This document shows positions 24,775 to 33,090 of a stretch of 64,000 nt of DNA, piece by piece. Position 1 is the stretch's first letter. Each line of letters opens with the position of its first letter. Origin of the DNA: Nitrospira sp. ST-bin5. GTDB taxonomy: Bacteria > Nitrospirota > Nitrospiria > Nitrospirales > Nitrospiraceae. A model generated the notes under the pieces. That model searched no databases. It worked only from the letters and a program-made list of their open reading frames with translations, and had not been told where the DNA came from. The stretch lies in NCBI GenBank assembly GCA_002083555.1, contig MSXN01000013.1:62001-126000 (forward strand), given 5' to 3'. Both the position numbers and the translations under genes were made by a program.

Positions 24775-25710
24775 TCACCGCAGAATCCCGCTGACGATCA
24801 GTTCGATCGCTTGCTCAGGGCTCATCCCGCGGGCCATCAAGGTTTCGAGTTCTTTCTTATCCACGCTGCCGATGGCGGCTTCATGGGTGACCTTGGCCTC
24901 AGGGTGAAAGACCCGCACGATCGGGATGGCGCTGGCGTGAGCCTGGCCCTGCACGATCTCCATGCAATCGACGTGGCCGCGTGCGCCTTTGGCATAGGCT
25001 TCGGTAATGCCGACGATGTCGGCCTGCGCCTGATCTTCCAGCACCACGCGGGTCTTGATGAGACTGCGCGACCGTTCGCCGCGGAGCATGACAGCTTCTT
25101 TCAAGGTGATGTGGTCGGTCTTGTGGGCGAAGATCTTCGCGCTGAGTTCGGCAAGACCGTCGGCCTCCACCTCCACGAGGTAGTCGATGTCAAGCGTGCC
25201 CACGGAGCCGGAGAGCAGGGAGAAGTCCGAAAAGTACCGCGCGCCTCTGCCGATCTTGATCGTCGCATGGGGCAGGACCCGCATGCCGCCGTGGAGGCCG
25301 TGGTAGTGGCCCTCCGTATAGGTGAGCGATGCGCCCGGTCCGATCTCCATCACCGCCTGCATCCGATGTTCCGCCGCTTGCGCGAGCGGAAAGAGGCAGT
25401 GTGAAAGCACGCGCGCCTGCGCCCCTTCACAGATTTGGACGTCGATCTTGATCTGTTGCACTCCGGTCGGATGGGCGAGCCCGAAACACATGTGGATGGG
25501 CTGAGCGATCTGCGCACCCGCTTCGACGGTTAGTTTCCCGATAATGGCGTCCGGCGTTTCTTCCAGTTCGACACGGACTCCGGGAACCGTCCGCCGGCTC
25601 AGGATGTGATGCCCGTGTGCGACGACATGCGCGATGCGCATATCGTCGAGGATGGCCGGTTCGGCGCCGACCATCGGCAGAGTCCGTCGGAGGTCTTCAA
25701 GGTCTGACAT
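24775..25710 (-). CDS. SufB/SufD-family scaffold protein of minimal (SmsB-like) type
   Basis: A 311-residue protein of the SufBD beta-helix family, much shorter than SufB (about 480 residues). Conserved parts include GHYHGLHGG, FSLLSGSVGT, ARGHVDCMEIVQG (a conserved Cys), and THEAAIGSVDKKELETLMARGMS. The size and the SufC-first gene order match the SmsCB pair described as a minimal ancestral Fe-S assembly system. It would assemble Fe-S clusters together with the upstream SufC-like ATPase. The ATG at 25710 overlaps the ATPase gene by 14 bases, so translation is coupled. Confidence 0.85.
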   Translation of the reverse strand: MSDLEDLRRTLPMVGAEPAILDDMRIAHVVAHGHHILSRRTVPGVRVELEETPDAIIGKLTVEAGAQIAQPIHMCFGLAHPTGVQQIKIDVQICEGAQARVLSHCLFPLAQAAEHRMQAVMEIGPGASLTYTEGHYHGLHGGMRVLPHATIKIGRGARYFSDFSLLSGSVGTLDIDYLVEVEADGLAELSAKIFAHKTDHITLKEAVMLRGERSRSLIKTRVVLEDQAQADIVGITEAYAKGARGHVDCMEIVQGQAHASAIPIVRVFHPEAKVTHEAAIGSVDKKELETLMARGMSPEQAIELIVSGILR

Positions 25711-26425
25711 CGTTGCACACTTCTCCATCGCAACGGACACAGGTGCGTCCGCGGAAATGATCGACGGCTTCACGGGGACTGCCGGAGAAAATGATCCGGC
25801 CGGCGCAGAGCTGCGAGGCCCGGTCGGCGATGAGCGCGACGTCCTCTTGATGCGTGATCAAGATGACGGATCCGCCGCCGGCCTTCACGGCGCGAATGAT
25901 ACCGATAATGTGCGTGATCGAGAGCATATCAATTCCGGCCGACGGCTCATCGAGAATCGCCAGCTTCGGGTTCATCGCTAACACCGAGGCCAGTTCGATC
26001 CGGTGGCGCTCCCCTCCGCTGAGGGATTTATCCACCCGGCGATGCAGATAGCGGTCCGGGTCGAGGCCGACTTGCTTCAGCGCCGGCACCGGATCGAAGT
26101 CCGGCTTTCCCAGCGCGAGATATTCCCGGACGGTGACCCCTTCGAATCGTGCCGGCTCCTGCCAGGCGAGCGTGAGCCCCAGCCTCGCCCGCTCATACAT
26201 CTTGAGCGGCAAGAGGTCCGTCCCGTTGAACAGGATACGGCCTCCGCTCGGCACATAACCCTCGCATCCCATCAGCACGTAGGCCAGTGTGGTTTTGCCG
26301 GATCCGTTGGCGCCAAGCAGGGCATGAATCTCCCCGGGCTGGATCGAGAGGTCGAGCCGATCCAGGATGGGATGATGATCCGCCTCGAAGGTGAGCGTAG
26401 CAATATCGAGCAGGGGAACCGGCAT
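25697..26425 (-). CDS. SufC/SmsC-like Fe-S assembly ATPase
   Basis: A 242-residue ABC ATPase: Walker A GANGSGKTT, Q-loop LAWQEPARFEG, signature LSGGERHRIELASVL, Walker B LAILDEPSAGID and a switch His in ITHQED. This is the SufC pattern, where SufC powers cluster assembly on SufB/D. The C-terminal tail is unusual, with a Cys-rich end (GRTCVRCDGEVC) not usual in SufC. GAGGAG lies before the start. The longer upstream reading frame was rejected as it lacks similarity. Confidence 0.88.
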   Translation of the reverse strand: MPVPLLDIATLTFEADHHPILDRLDLSIQPGEIHALLGANGSGKTTLAYVLMGCEGYVPSGGRILFNGTDLLPLKMYERARLGLTLAWQEPARFEGVTVREYLALGKPDFDPVPALKQVGLDPDRYLHRRVDKSLSGGERHRIELASVLAMNPKLAILDEPSAGIDMLSITHIIGIIRAVKAGGGSVILITHQEDVALIADRASQLCAGRIIFSGSPREAVDHFRGRTCVRCDGEVCNDVRP

Positions 26426-26680
26426 CGTCGCAGATCTCCTCATTGAGAGGGAGTGCATCCGGTATGCCCGGCTCAGTCTCTCCGATGTGTGGCAGTTGCC
26501 GGTCGCCCGGCTCTTCGATTGGTGCATTCTGCAACAGAACAATCGTGAAGACTGGGTAGTTAGGCCCCATCCGGCAGGGTTCGGCTCCGGCAATGGCCTG
26601 GAAAGGGCTGCCCCCCCAGTGAAGAAGCGAAGGAAATGGCAGGCGAAGTATCTGGCATCATCATTGCTGATTTCATAGGC

Positions 26681-27232
26681 ATGAAGCTGAAGAGTCTTAT
26701 CCTGAGTCTTGGGCTGATCGGTGTGGTCGTTGCCGTCTCCCATTTTCACCAGCCGACGCTGTCAGTCGCAGATGTCGAGGTCGTGCCGGGCGTGGTAGGG
26801 GAGCGCGATCACGCGCTGATGCGGGATGTCGTGGCGGCGTTCGATCAGGCGGATGCGGCGGTTCGGCAGGCCGATCTGGATGCGCTGATGCCCTTCTATG
26901 CGAAGGGGTATAACTATTATGGTCTGAAGCCGGCCGATGTCCGCCGGATCTGGGCCGAAGTGTTTGTGCATTATCGAGATCTGTCCTCCCGTCATGTGTT
27001 CACCGACGTGAAACTGATGCAGACGGGGAAGGTGAAGAGAGCCTCGGTCACCTGTACCGGCGGGCTCTATGGCATCGATAAAGAGTCGGGGAAAACCATC
27101 ACCATCGATAGCTGGGCCAACGAGGTCCATTATCTGATTTACGAGGATGGGGCCTGGCGGTTCCTTGGCAACAAGGGCGGGACGACGCAGTTCGTGCCGC
27201 CTAGCAGCGCGCCGCATCATCCGCTCTTCTAG
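26681..27232 (+). CDS. Exported NTF2/SnoaL-like protein (paralogue B)
   Basis: A 183-residue protein with a signal peptide (residues 1-22) and NTF2-like fold: FDQADAAVRQADLDALMPFY, YNYYGLKPADVRRIWAE, ASVTCTGGLYG and IDSWANEVHYLIYEDGAWRF. Its order of motifs and final SAPHHPLF match paralogue A at 21812-22357. The start was set at ATG 26681 since the earlier start at 26636 runs through non-conserved sequence. The stop TAG is the first part of a palindromic repeat. Confidence 0.75.
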   Translation: MKLKSLILSLGLIGVVVAVSHFHQPTLSVADVEVVPGVVGERDHALMRDVVAAFDQADAAVRQADLDALMPFYAKGYNYYGLKPADVRRIWAEVFVHYRDLSSRHVFTDVKLMQTGKVKRASVTCTGGLYGIDKESGKTITIDSWANEVHYLIYEDGAWRFLGNKGGTTQFVPPSSAPHHPLF

Positions 27233-27405
27233 CAGGATGCTGAAAAAGTCCGCCAGCGGCGTTCCTGGAACCGTGACAGGTGACACGTAACAAGTGAGAA
27301 GTTAAACGACAGAAGGATGCGGGCTGCGGCCTTGCCTGCGGAACGGCGCGTCTCGGCGCGCCGGGGTTGGGCGGGTGAGAACAGTGGCCATTTTGAGCAT
27401 CCTGT
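27231..27405. repeat. Palindromic spacer element, copy 1
   Basis: Starts AGCAGGATGCTGAAAAAG directly at the stop codon of the upstream gene (the TAG overlaps its first two bases) and ends GGCCATTTTGAGCATCCTG. The ends are near-complementary (GCAGGATGCT against AGCATCCTG). The outer 34 bases are identical to copy 2 at 29381, while the centre differs in sequence and length. Confidence 0.8.
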
Positions 27406-27505
27406 ATGTTCGGTGTGGATTCAGCCGTTGTGGTATCTGCCCTGTCGATAGGGTTTAAAGAGTTTTTCTGTAGCCTGCTAGACCGTCACCGCGAGTCAGG
27501 CTCCC

Positions 27506-28093
27506 ATGGCAAAACATATCGCCATCATTCAGGGTCATCCCGACTCGACGGTCCGGCATTTCTGTCACGCCCTGGCCGACGAATATGCCAAGGGGGCAGA
27601 GGATGGCGGACATGATGTGAGGCGGGTCGACGTGGCGGCGCTCGATTTTCCTCTCTTGCGGACGAAACAGGATTTCGAGAAGGGCCAACCTCCGGAGTCG
27701 ATCAAGCAGGCGCAGGATGTCGTGACCTGGGCCGATCACCTCGTAATCATCTATCCCCTCTGGCTGGGTTCGATGCCGGCGCTGCTGAAAGCGTTGTTCG
27801 AACAGCTGCTGCGACCGGGCTTTGCCTTCGAGTATCAGAAATCCGGCGGGATGGCGAAAAAGCTGCTCAAGGGGAAGTCGGCGCGCATCGTCGTGACCAT
27901 GGGGATGCCCGCGTTGGTCTATCGCTGGATCTTTTTCGCCCACAGTCTCAAGAGTTTCAAGCGGAACATCCTCTCGTTCTGTGGCATCGGGCCGGTGAAA
28001 TCCACTATCATCGGATCTATCGACGGGCTGACGGACCGCCAGCGGGCCGACTGGCTGGATGAGATGCGGGGATTGGGGGATGTGGGGAAATAG
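27506..28093 (+). CDS. NAD(P)H-quinone oxidoreductase-like flavodoxin-fold protein
   Basis: A 195-residue protein of the NQO/flavodoxin_2 fold: IAIIQGHPDS at the N-terminus, VVTWADHLVIIYPLWLGSMPALLKALFEQL in the centre, and a PGFAFEY loop, as in NAD(P)H dehydrogenases that bind FMN or FAD and do two-electron quinone reduction. The function is probably detoxifying or redox-regulating. Its TAG stop touches the first base of a 200-base palindrome. Confidence 0.85.
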   Translation: MAKHIAIIQGHPDSTVRHFCHALADEYAKGAEDGGHDVRRVDVAALDFPLLRTKQDFEKGQPPESIKQAQDVVTWADHLVIIYPLWLGSMPALLKALFEQLLRPGFAFEYQKSGGMAKKLLKGKSARIVVTMGMPALVYRWIFFAHSLKSFKRNILSFCGIGPVKSTIIGSIDGLTDRQRADWLDEMRGLGDVGK

Positions 28094-28292
28094 GCGGCTG
28101 ACCGGGCGGACTGCTTCGGCGGCGACATCATGCGAATAATCGCGCGAGCTGCTGGATTCTTGATAGTGCACACCACGTACTCCTGTGAGGCTGCGCTGGA
28201 ACAGCGCAATGACGTCGTACGCTTTCTTTGCAGGGCCATTGGCTATGAATGGCGCGATGTCGCAACCGAAGCAGTCCGCCCGATCAGCCGCC
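28093..28292. repeat. 200-base imperfect palindrome between two genes
   Basis: The 37 bases 28093-28129 match the reverse complement of 28256-28292 at 34 of 37 positions. The centre contains a further GCGCTG-GAA-CAGCGC hairpin. It starts exactly at the stop of the quinone reductase-like gene and ends 38 bases before the aldo/keto reductase start. No transposase is present. Its sequence differs from the GCAGGATGCTG element. Confidence 0.75.
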
Positions 28293-28329
28293 CTGTGGTG
28301 GCAGGTGAAGGGGTAGGGGAGGTTCTGAC

Positions 28330-29382
28330 ATGAAGTTACCAATGCCTAACAGGGATTTTGGGGCAGGGTCGCTGAATCGCCGGCAGTTGTTGAAGGCACT
28401 TGGTGTGCTTGGGTCGATGGTGGCGCTGGGGGGCACGCGCGGATTGGCCGATGCGCTGGAGCCGGCGCGCTCGTCCGCAACCGGAGAGATTCCGAAGCGC
28501 TTGTTGGGGAAAACCGGCGTGCAGGTGTCCGCGCTCTGTTTCGGCGGCGCCCATTGGGGGCGAATCGACGATGATGCCGAGGCGATCCGCATCCTCCAGG
28601 AAGCGATCGACGCAGGCGTGACCTTTCTGGATAATGCCTGGGAGTACAACGGCGGGCGCTCCGAAGAACTGATGGGGAAGGCCTTGCAAGGCCTTCGGCA
28701 GCAGGTCTTTCTCATGACGAAGGTCTGTTCGCATGGCCGCGATAAACGGGTGGCGTTGCAGCAGCTCGACGAATCGCTCCGTCGTCTGAAGACGGACTAT
28801 CTCGATCTCTGGCAGATTCACGAAGTCGTCTATCTCGACGATCCTGATCGGCACTTTGCGCCGGGCGGCGGGGCCGAGGCCTTGCTCGAAGCGAAGCGGC
28901 AGGGTAAGGTGCGGTTCATCGGTTTCACCGGACACAAAGATCCCAAGATTCATCTGAAGATGCTCGCCCACGACTTTCCGTTCGACACCTGCCAGATGCC
29001 GCTCAATGTCTTCGACGGAACCTATCGGAGTTTCGAGCAGGAGGTGCTGCCGGTGCTCACGCAGCGGGGCATTGCTCCGATCGGGATGAAAAGCCTGAGC
29101 GGAAATGCGGAACCGATCAAGCAAGGGCTCGTCACACCGGAGGAAGCGCTGCGGTATGTGTTAAGTTTGCCGATCGCGTCGCTGGTCAGCGGTATCGATT
29201 CGCGGGAAGTCTTGCGGCAGAATCTCGACATCGTGCGGCGGTTCGTCCCGATGACGGTCGCCGAGATGCAGGGCCTGCGGACTCGCGTGGCTCGTTACGC
29301 CATGGACGGGCGATTCGAGCTGTTCAAGTCCACCAACCGCTATGACGGCCGCATAGGACGGGAGCAGCATGGATTATCTTAG
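28330..29382 (+). CDS. Aldo/keto reductase with twin-arginine-like export signal
   Basis: A 350-residue protein. The N-terminus has LNRRQLLKALGVLGSMVALGG, an RR-containing Tat-type signal, then an AKR barrel: LGKTGVQVSALCFGGAHWG, VTFLDNAWEYNGGRSEE (Asp and Tyr of the AKR catalytic set), LMTKVCSHGRD (Lys) and LDLWQIHEV (His). All four catalytic residues are visible. The substrate is unknown. GGGGAGGTTCTGAC precedes the ATG. The stop TAG overlaps the repeat at 29381. Confidence 0.88.
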   Translation: MKLPMPNRDFGAGSLNRRQLLKALGVLGSMVALGGTRGLADALEPARSSATGEIPKRLLGKTGVQVSALCFGGAHWGRIDDDAEAIRILQEAIDAGVTFLDNAWEYNGGRSEELMGKALQGLRQQVFLMTKVCSHGRDKRVALQQLDESLRRLKTDYLDLWQIHEVVYLDDPDRHFAPGGGAEALLEAKRQGKVRFIGFTGHKDPKIHLKMLAHDFPFDTCQMPLNVFDGTYRSFEQEVLPVLTQRGIAPIGMKSLSGNAEPIKQGLVTPEEALRYVLSLPIASLVSGIDSREVLRQNLDIVRRFVPMTVAEMQGLRTRVARYAMDGRFELFKSTNRYDGRIGREQHGLS

Positions 29383-29505
29383 CAGGATGCTGAAAAAGTC
29401 CGCCAGCGGCGTTCTCGCGGCGCTCAGAGGCTCAACGTACCGAAGCGTACGCCTCGCCTCTTCGCTGGCTGCGGCCTTGCTGAACGGCCATTTTGAGCAT
29501 CCTGC
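29381..29505. repeat. Palindromic spacer element, copy 2
   Basis: A 125-base element with the same left end (AGCAGGATGCTGAAAAAG) and right end (CGGCCATTTTGAGCATCCTGC) as copy 1. The middle contains TCAACGTACCGAAGCGTACG. It begins in the stop codon of the aldo/keto reductase gene and lies 67 bases before the zwf start. Confidence 0.8.
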
Positions 29506-29572
29506 GGTGGTGCTGGGTGGCGGGACGCCGGGACCGCAGTCGATATGATCGGGAAAGGGAGGAACGGATCGT

Positions 29573-31036
29573 ATGCCGCCACAGCAGGTTGAGCCGCACG
29601 TCTTTATCATCATCGGAGCCACCGGCGATCTCACCCGCCGAAAATTGTTGCCTGCGCTCTATCACTTGCGGGATCAGGGTGTGCTGGAAACCCGGAACAC
29701 GCTGATCGTGGGTGCGGCCTTGCCCGAAGTCGGGGAGGACGGGTTTCGGCTCTGGGCGCATGAAGGGTTGCACAAGGCCGGGTGGCACAACGATCACGAA
29801 TTGCGCGAGTGGTGCGACGCCTGCCTCTACTACCACACGATCGGCCGCGGGACCGATGATGATTATGCCGCCTTGGCTACCTATATCCGGCGCATCGAGC
29901 AGCAGCACGTCATGCCGGAGAACCGCGTGTTCTACTTGGCCGTGCCGCCGGACATCGCGCCCAAAGCTATCGAAGGACTGGATCGGGCGGGGTTGCTCAA
30001 GGGGCGCGGCTGGGTGCGTGTCGTTTTCGAAAAGCCCTTCGGGCACGACTTTCAGTCAGCGCGCCAGTTGAATACCACGCTGCACCAGTACGTGGATGAA
30101 TCGCAGATTTACCGGATTGACCACTATCTGGGAAAGGAAACCGTCCAGAATCTCCTGGCCTTCCGGTTCGCCAATCCGATTTTCGAATCGCTCTGGAAGC
30201 GTGACGCGATTGAGAACGTGCAGATTACCGTGGCCGAAGATCTTGGTGTCGAGCATCGGGGGGCCTACTACCAACAGGCCGGCGCGTTGCGCGACATGCT
30301 GCAGAATCATTTGACCCAGCTCATGACCGTCGTGGCGATGGAAGTCCCGGTCTCATTCGATGCGGCGGCCATTCAGAGCGAGAAGATGAAAGTGCTCCAT
30401 TCCATTGCTCCGATTGCGGAGCGAGACGTCGTGTTCGGCCAGTACACCTCCTGGCAAGTCGGCGACCAGACGATTCCCGGCTATCGCGAGGAACCCGGGG
30501 TGCCGAGGGATTCCAACACGGAAACCTATGTTGCGTTGAAAGCGGAGATTCATAACTGGCGCTGGAAGGGTGTGCCGTTTTATCTGCGCACCGGGAAGCG
30601 CTTCCCCCGGAAGCTCACGCAGATCGCCGTCATCTTCCGGGAGGCGCCGGCCCACGTGTTCCCGTCCATCGATCCGGGCAGCATCGCCTCCAACAAGCTC
30701 TTGATCACCCTGCAACCGAGCGAAGGATTCTCCCTCTGCTTTTCCGTGAAGAGTCCCGGACGGCCCTTCATGTTGAGCGACCATGCGCTGCAATTCGATT
30801 ATCAGAAAGCGTTCGGCCAGCTGCCTGAGGCCTATGAGACGCTCTTGCGCGATGTGATGATCGGGGATCAGACCCTGTTCGTCAGCGCGGAGTTCACGGA
30901 AAAGGCCTGGCGGCTCTACGATCCGCTCCTGACTGGCACGCAAGTCGTGCATCCGTATTCAGCCGGCTCCTGGGGACCGCGCGAGGCGGATGCGCTGGTA
31001 GAACGCCAGGGCCATCAATGGCAGCTCGGCTGGTGA
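29573..31036 (+). CDS. zwf: Glucose-6-phosphate 1-dehydrogenase
   Basis: A 487-residue protein. The N-terminal FIIIGATGDLTRRKLLPAL is the NADP-binding loop, VVFEKPFGHD and RIDHYLGKE contain the catalytic Lys/Asp/His residues, and PGYREEPGVP and FYLRTGKRFPRK are further family motifs. It oxidises glucose-6-phosphate to 6-phosphogluconolactone and yields NADPH. AAAGGGAGGA lies before the ATG. No 6-phosphogluconate dehydrogenase or lactonase is adjacent, so zwf stands alone here. Confidence 0.94.
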   Translation: MPPQQVEPHVFIIIGATGDLTRRKLLPALYHLRDQGVLETRNTLIVGAALPEVGEDGFRLWAHEGLHKAGWHNDHELREWCDACLYYHTIGRGTDDDYAALATYIRRIEQQHVMPENRVFYLAVPPDIAPKAIEGLDRAGLLKGRGWVRVVFEKPFGHDFQSARQLNTTLHQYVDESQIYRIDHYLGKETVQNLLAFRFANPIFESLWKRDAIENVQITVAEDLGVEHRGAYYQQAGALRDMLQNHLTQLMTVVAMEVPVSFDAAAIQSEKMKVLHSIAPIAERDVVFGQYTSWQVGDQTIPGYREEPGVPRDSNTETYVALKAEIHNWRWKGVPFYLRTGKRFPRKLTQIAVIFREAPAHVFPSIDPGSIASNKLLITLQPSEGFSLCFSVKSPGRPFMLSDHALQFDYQKAFGQLPEAYETLLRDVMIGDQTLFVSAEFTEKAWRLYDPLLTGTQVVHPYSAGSWGPREADALVERQGHQWQLGW

Positions 31037-31130
31037 GCGGGCTTCCAGACTGCTCCCGTCGATCTAATCGCTCTTCCTCATCCCAATCTTGACGCTGGGT
31101 ATTGAGCCAGCCGATAATGCGCCGGTCTCG

Positions 31131-31205
31131 GCAGGATGCTGACAAGCCGGCCGGCAGCATTCTCGTGTCCCGTACCGACTCAACGTAATGAAGCATACCG
31201 GCGCC
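31131..31205. repeat. Degenerate left half of the palindromic spacer element
   Basis: GCAGGATGCTGACAAG, followed by a stretch resembling the left half of copy 2 (CATTCTCG, CGTACCGACTCAACGTA, GAAGC). The right end is missing or unrecognisable. It lies 95 bases after the zwf stop. Confidence 0.55.
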
Positions 31206-31259
31206 ACCATTGCATCCACTACGAAACCGGGCTGATAGGCTGAGAAGCGTCGGGCTGCG

Positions 31260-31967
31260 ATGTCCATTCACCAGGTCACGGCACAGGTTGAGTCGATCAA
31301 AGATCTGACGCACGATGTGCGGCAGCTCGATTTGCGGCTCGTCGAGCCGGCCGCAATAGAGTTCAAGCCGGGCCAGTTCATTTCCTTTGAGATACCGCAT
31401 CCCGAGACCGGCCGTCTCCTCACGCGGGCCTATTCCATCGCCTCCTCACCCAGCCGTCCCGGCGTGGTCACGCTCTTGTTCAATCGCGTGTCGGGCGGGC
31501 CGGGCTCCACGTTGCTTTATGCCTTCAAAGAAGGCGATACGACGCGATTCAAGGGACCGGCCGGCCACTTCACGCTGCGCGACGATCCGGGGCGCGACCT
31601 GCTGTTTGTCGCCACCGGCACCGGGATCACGCCTATCTGGTCGATGCTCCTGGCCAATGCAGAGCGGCCCGATCCCAGACCGGCCACGCTATTCTGGGGG
31701 CTGCGAAGCCAGCGCGACGTGTACTATCAGGACGACTTGATCGCGCTCGCGCGGAAGATGCCGACTCTGACGACGGTCCTCACGCTCTCCCGCCCCGAGC
31801 CGGGCTGGTCCGGAGCGATAGGACGAGTGCAGCAACTGGTGGAAGAGCGTGTCACGTCGGTCGCCCAGCTGGCTGCCTACCTCTGTGGAAGCGGCGACAT
31901 GATCGCCGATGTGACGAGGACTCTGCAGCAGAGGGGCCTCTGTCCCATCTATCGCGAAAAGTATTAA
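31260..31967 (+). CDS. Ferredoxin-NADP reductase-like flavoprotein
   Basis: A 235-residue FNR-type protein: RAYSIASS (flavin-binding RxYS), FKGPAGHFTLRDD, FVATGTGITPIWSML (NAD(P)-binding GTGxxP) and LCGSGDMIAD near the C-terminus. It has no iron-sulfur domain, so it probably passes electrons between NAD(P)H and a separate carrier. It lies between zwf and an O-methyltransferase gene. A related but distinct FNR-like protein is at 55113. Confidence 0.88.
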   Translation: MSIHQVTAQVESIKDLTHDVRQLDLRLVEPAAIEFKPGQFISFEIPHPETGRLLTRAYSIASSPSRPGVVTLLFNRVSGGPGSTLLYAFKEGDTTRFKGPAGHFTLRDDPGRDLLFVATGTGITPIWSMLLANAERPDPRPATLFWGLRSQRDVYYQDDLIALARKMPTLTTVLTLSRPEPGWSGAIGRVQQLVEERVTSVAQLAAYLCGSGDMIADVTRTLQQRGLCPIYREKY

Positions 31968-32041
31968 CCGGCGGCGGCCGGGGCGAAAGCGTAAGCGGCT
32001 GGGCCACGATCGGCATCACCTCATGACGAAAGGATCGCACC

Positions 32042-33055
32042 GTGGCAAAGAAGCCTCCGACACCGGCGAAGGTCATGGAGTTGGGCACCGCATTTTTCGG
32101 ATCGAAGACCCTGCTGAGCGCCATCGAGCTCGGGCTCTTCACCGAGCTGGCGAAGGGCGCGCGCACGTTGGAGGAGTTGACGGCGCGGCTGAACCTGCAT
32201 CCGCGCAGCGCGCGGGACTTTTTCGATGCGCTGGTGGCGCTGGGGATGTTGAAGCGCACCGGCACACGCTACGCGAATACGCCGGACACCGCGCTGTTTC
32301 TCGATCGCAACAAGCCGTCCTATATCGGCGGCATCCTCGAAATGTGCAACGCGCGGCTCTATCGTTTTTGGGGCTCGCTCACCGACGGGCTCCGCACCGG
32401 CCAGCCGCAGAATGAAGTGAAGACCGGCGGCGACTTCTTCGGCACGCTCTATAGCGACCCTCAACGGCTGGAAGGATTTCTCAAGGCCATGACGGGCCTC
32501 AGCATCGGGGCCGGCCGCGGGATCGCGAAAAAATTTCCCTGGAAGAAATACAAGACCTTCGCCGATGTCGGCTGCGCCCAGGGCGGTGTCGCCGTGGAAA
32601 TCGCGCTCGGGCACAAGCACCTCACCGGGCTCGGCATGGATCTGCCGGTCGTGCAACCGATCTTCGAAGCCTACGCACAGAGTAAGGGCTTGGCGAAGCG
32701 GCTGCAGTTCCGTCCCGGCAATTTCTTCAACGAGCCGCTGCCGAACGTCGACGCCATCATCATGGGCCACATCCTCCATGACTGGAACCTCGATGAAAAG
32801 CGGATGCTCCTGCGCAAAGCCTACGAGGCGCTTCCGCCGAACGGGGCGGTGATTATCCATGAAGCCCTCATCGACGACGCGCGCAAGGAGAATGCGTTCG
32901 GCCTGCTGATGAGCCTCAACATGCTGATCGAAACCCCTGGAGGCTTCGACTTCACCGGCGCCGATTGCCGCACATGGATGAAAGAAGCCGGCTTCAAAAA
33001 GACCACGGTGGAGCGGCTGGCCGGACCGGACGGCATGGTGATCGGCTACAAGTAG
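32042..33055 (+). CDS. SAM-dependent O-methyltransferase-like protein
   Basis: A 337-residue protein with an N-terminal winged-helix dimerisation domain (AIELGLFTELAKGARTLEEL, LNLHPRSARDFFDALVALGM) and a C-terminal Rossmann methyltransferase domain (FADVGCAQGGVAVEIAL; GHILHDWNLDEKRMLLRKAY with the conserved HxxHDW type region). It belongs with the acetylserotonin or hydroxyneurosporene methyltransferase type. The start is GTG, with AAAGGA upstream. Substrate unknown. Confidence 0.87.
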   Translation: MAKKPPTPAKVMELGTAFFGSKTLLSAIELGLFTELAKGARTLEELTARLNLHPRSARDFFDALVALGMLKRTGTRYANTPDTALFLDRNKPSYIGGILEMCNARLYRFWGSLTDGLRTGQPQNEVKTGGDFFGTLYSDPQRLEGFLKAMTGLSIGAGRGIAKKFPWKKYKTFADVGCAQGGVAVEIALGHKHLTGLGMDLPVVQPIFEAYAQSKGLAKRLQFRPGNFFNEPLPNVDAIIMGHILHDWNLDEKRMLLRKAYEALPPNGAVIIHEALIDDARKENAFGLLMSLNMLIETPGGFDFTGADCRTWMKEAGFKKTTVERLAGPDGMVIGYK

Positions 33056-33090
33056 GGGAACGGGGAGGCCACTGCAGCGATCGAGGGGCA

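Noticed and set aside
26426..26749. N-terminal extension of the SufC-like ATPase
   Set aside because: No similarity to the ABC fold and the binding site lies before 26425.
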